Of a stretch of DNA of 64,000 bases, positions 63,954-64,000 are shown one piece after another. Source of the stretch: Macrotis lagotis. Lineage: Eukaryota > Chordata > Mammalia > Peramelemorphia > Peramelidae. Within the stretch, counting starts at the first letter, position 1. Each line of letters starts with the position of its first letter. The stretch covers positions 621,965,156 through 622,029,155 of the forward strand of contig NC_133666.1 in the NCBI RefSeq assembly GCF_037893015.1. Reading direction: 5' to 3'. The translations under genes and the position numbers were made by a program. A model generated the notes under the pieces. That model was not told where the DNA came from, searched no databases, and worked only from the letters and a program-made list of their open reading frames with translations.

Positions 63954-64000
63954 ACCTGTCAGTTCTGCTTGAGTGGGAGGTAGAAAAAAGGGACTGGGTT

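Noticed and set aside
1..64000. CRISPR array, phage, operon or other prokaryote-type system
   Set aside because: The window is vertebrate nuclear DNA. Direct repeats are SINE duplications or microsatellites, not spaced arrays.
1..64000. Endogenous retrovirus
   Set aside because: No gag, protease, integrase or envelope-like frame and no paired long terminal repeats were recognised; the only reverse-transcriptase remnants are of LINE type.

Overview
The window is nuclear DNA of a mammal, and the repeats say a marsupial. It is packed with a tRNA-derived SINE whose head carries Pol III A and B boxes and whose tail ends in an A-rich run. It also holds many old L2, CR1/L3 and MIR/THER-type copies and a decayed RTE-like LINE. 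No L1 or retroviral gene was recognised. The species cannot be named from sequence alone. SINE, L2 and other repeat names come from recall of their consensus sequences, not from a search.

Left third (1-29.7 kb): the 3' part of the plectin gene (PLEC), on the + strand. Nineteen coding exons run from 977 to 26936. Every splice phase agrees, the exons sum to 4098 codons plus a stop, and no frame break was found. The first exons give the rear of the plakin domain: spectrin repeats with an inserted SH3 fold. A single 3381-bp exon (16628-20008) encodes most of the coiled-coil rod. The giant last exon (20631-26936) encodes the rod end, six plakin repeat domains, the intermediate-filament-binding linker and a Gly-Ser-Arg tail. 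The actin-binding domain and all promoters lie upstream of the window. The 3'UTR follows, with an AATAAA at 28889 and a second, variant signal at 29738.

Middle (29.8-62.6 kb): about 33 kb without a recognisable gene. It is a mosaic of L2 pieces in both orientations, CR1/L3-like pieces, MIR/THER SINEs, younger SINEs with clear target-site duplications, hAT-like remnants, and the RTE-like LINE with a readable FADD motif (56.85-58.4 kb).

Right end (62.6-64 kb): GC-richer, repeat-poor DNA. Three exon-like segments join in compatible phase into a short unrecognised protein (62678-63492), followed by a GC-box region that looks like a promoter. In human the next gene downstream of PLEC in the same orientation is EPPK1, so this may be the approach to EPPK1, but no plakin repeat is visible before the window ends.

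No CRISPR array, rRNA, prokaryotic operon or novel enzymatic system is present. The points of interest are within plectin (an extended C-terminus, a GC3-rich tract in the first plakin repeat domain, a frame-neutral rod exon) and in the insertion history recorded by the SINEs.
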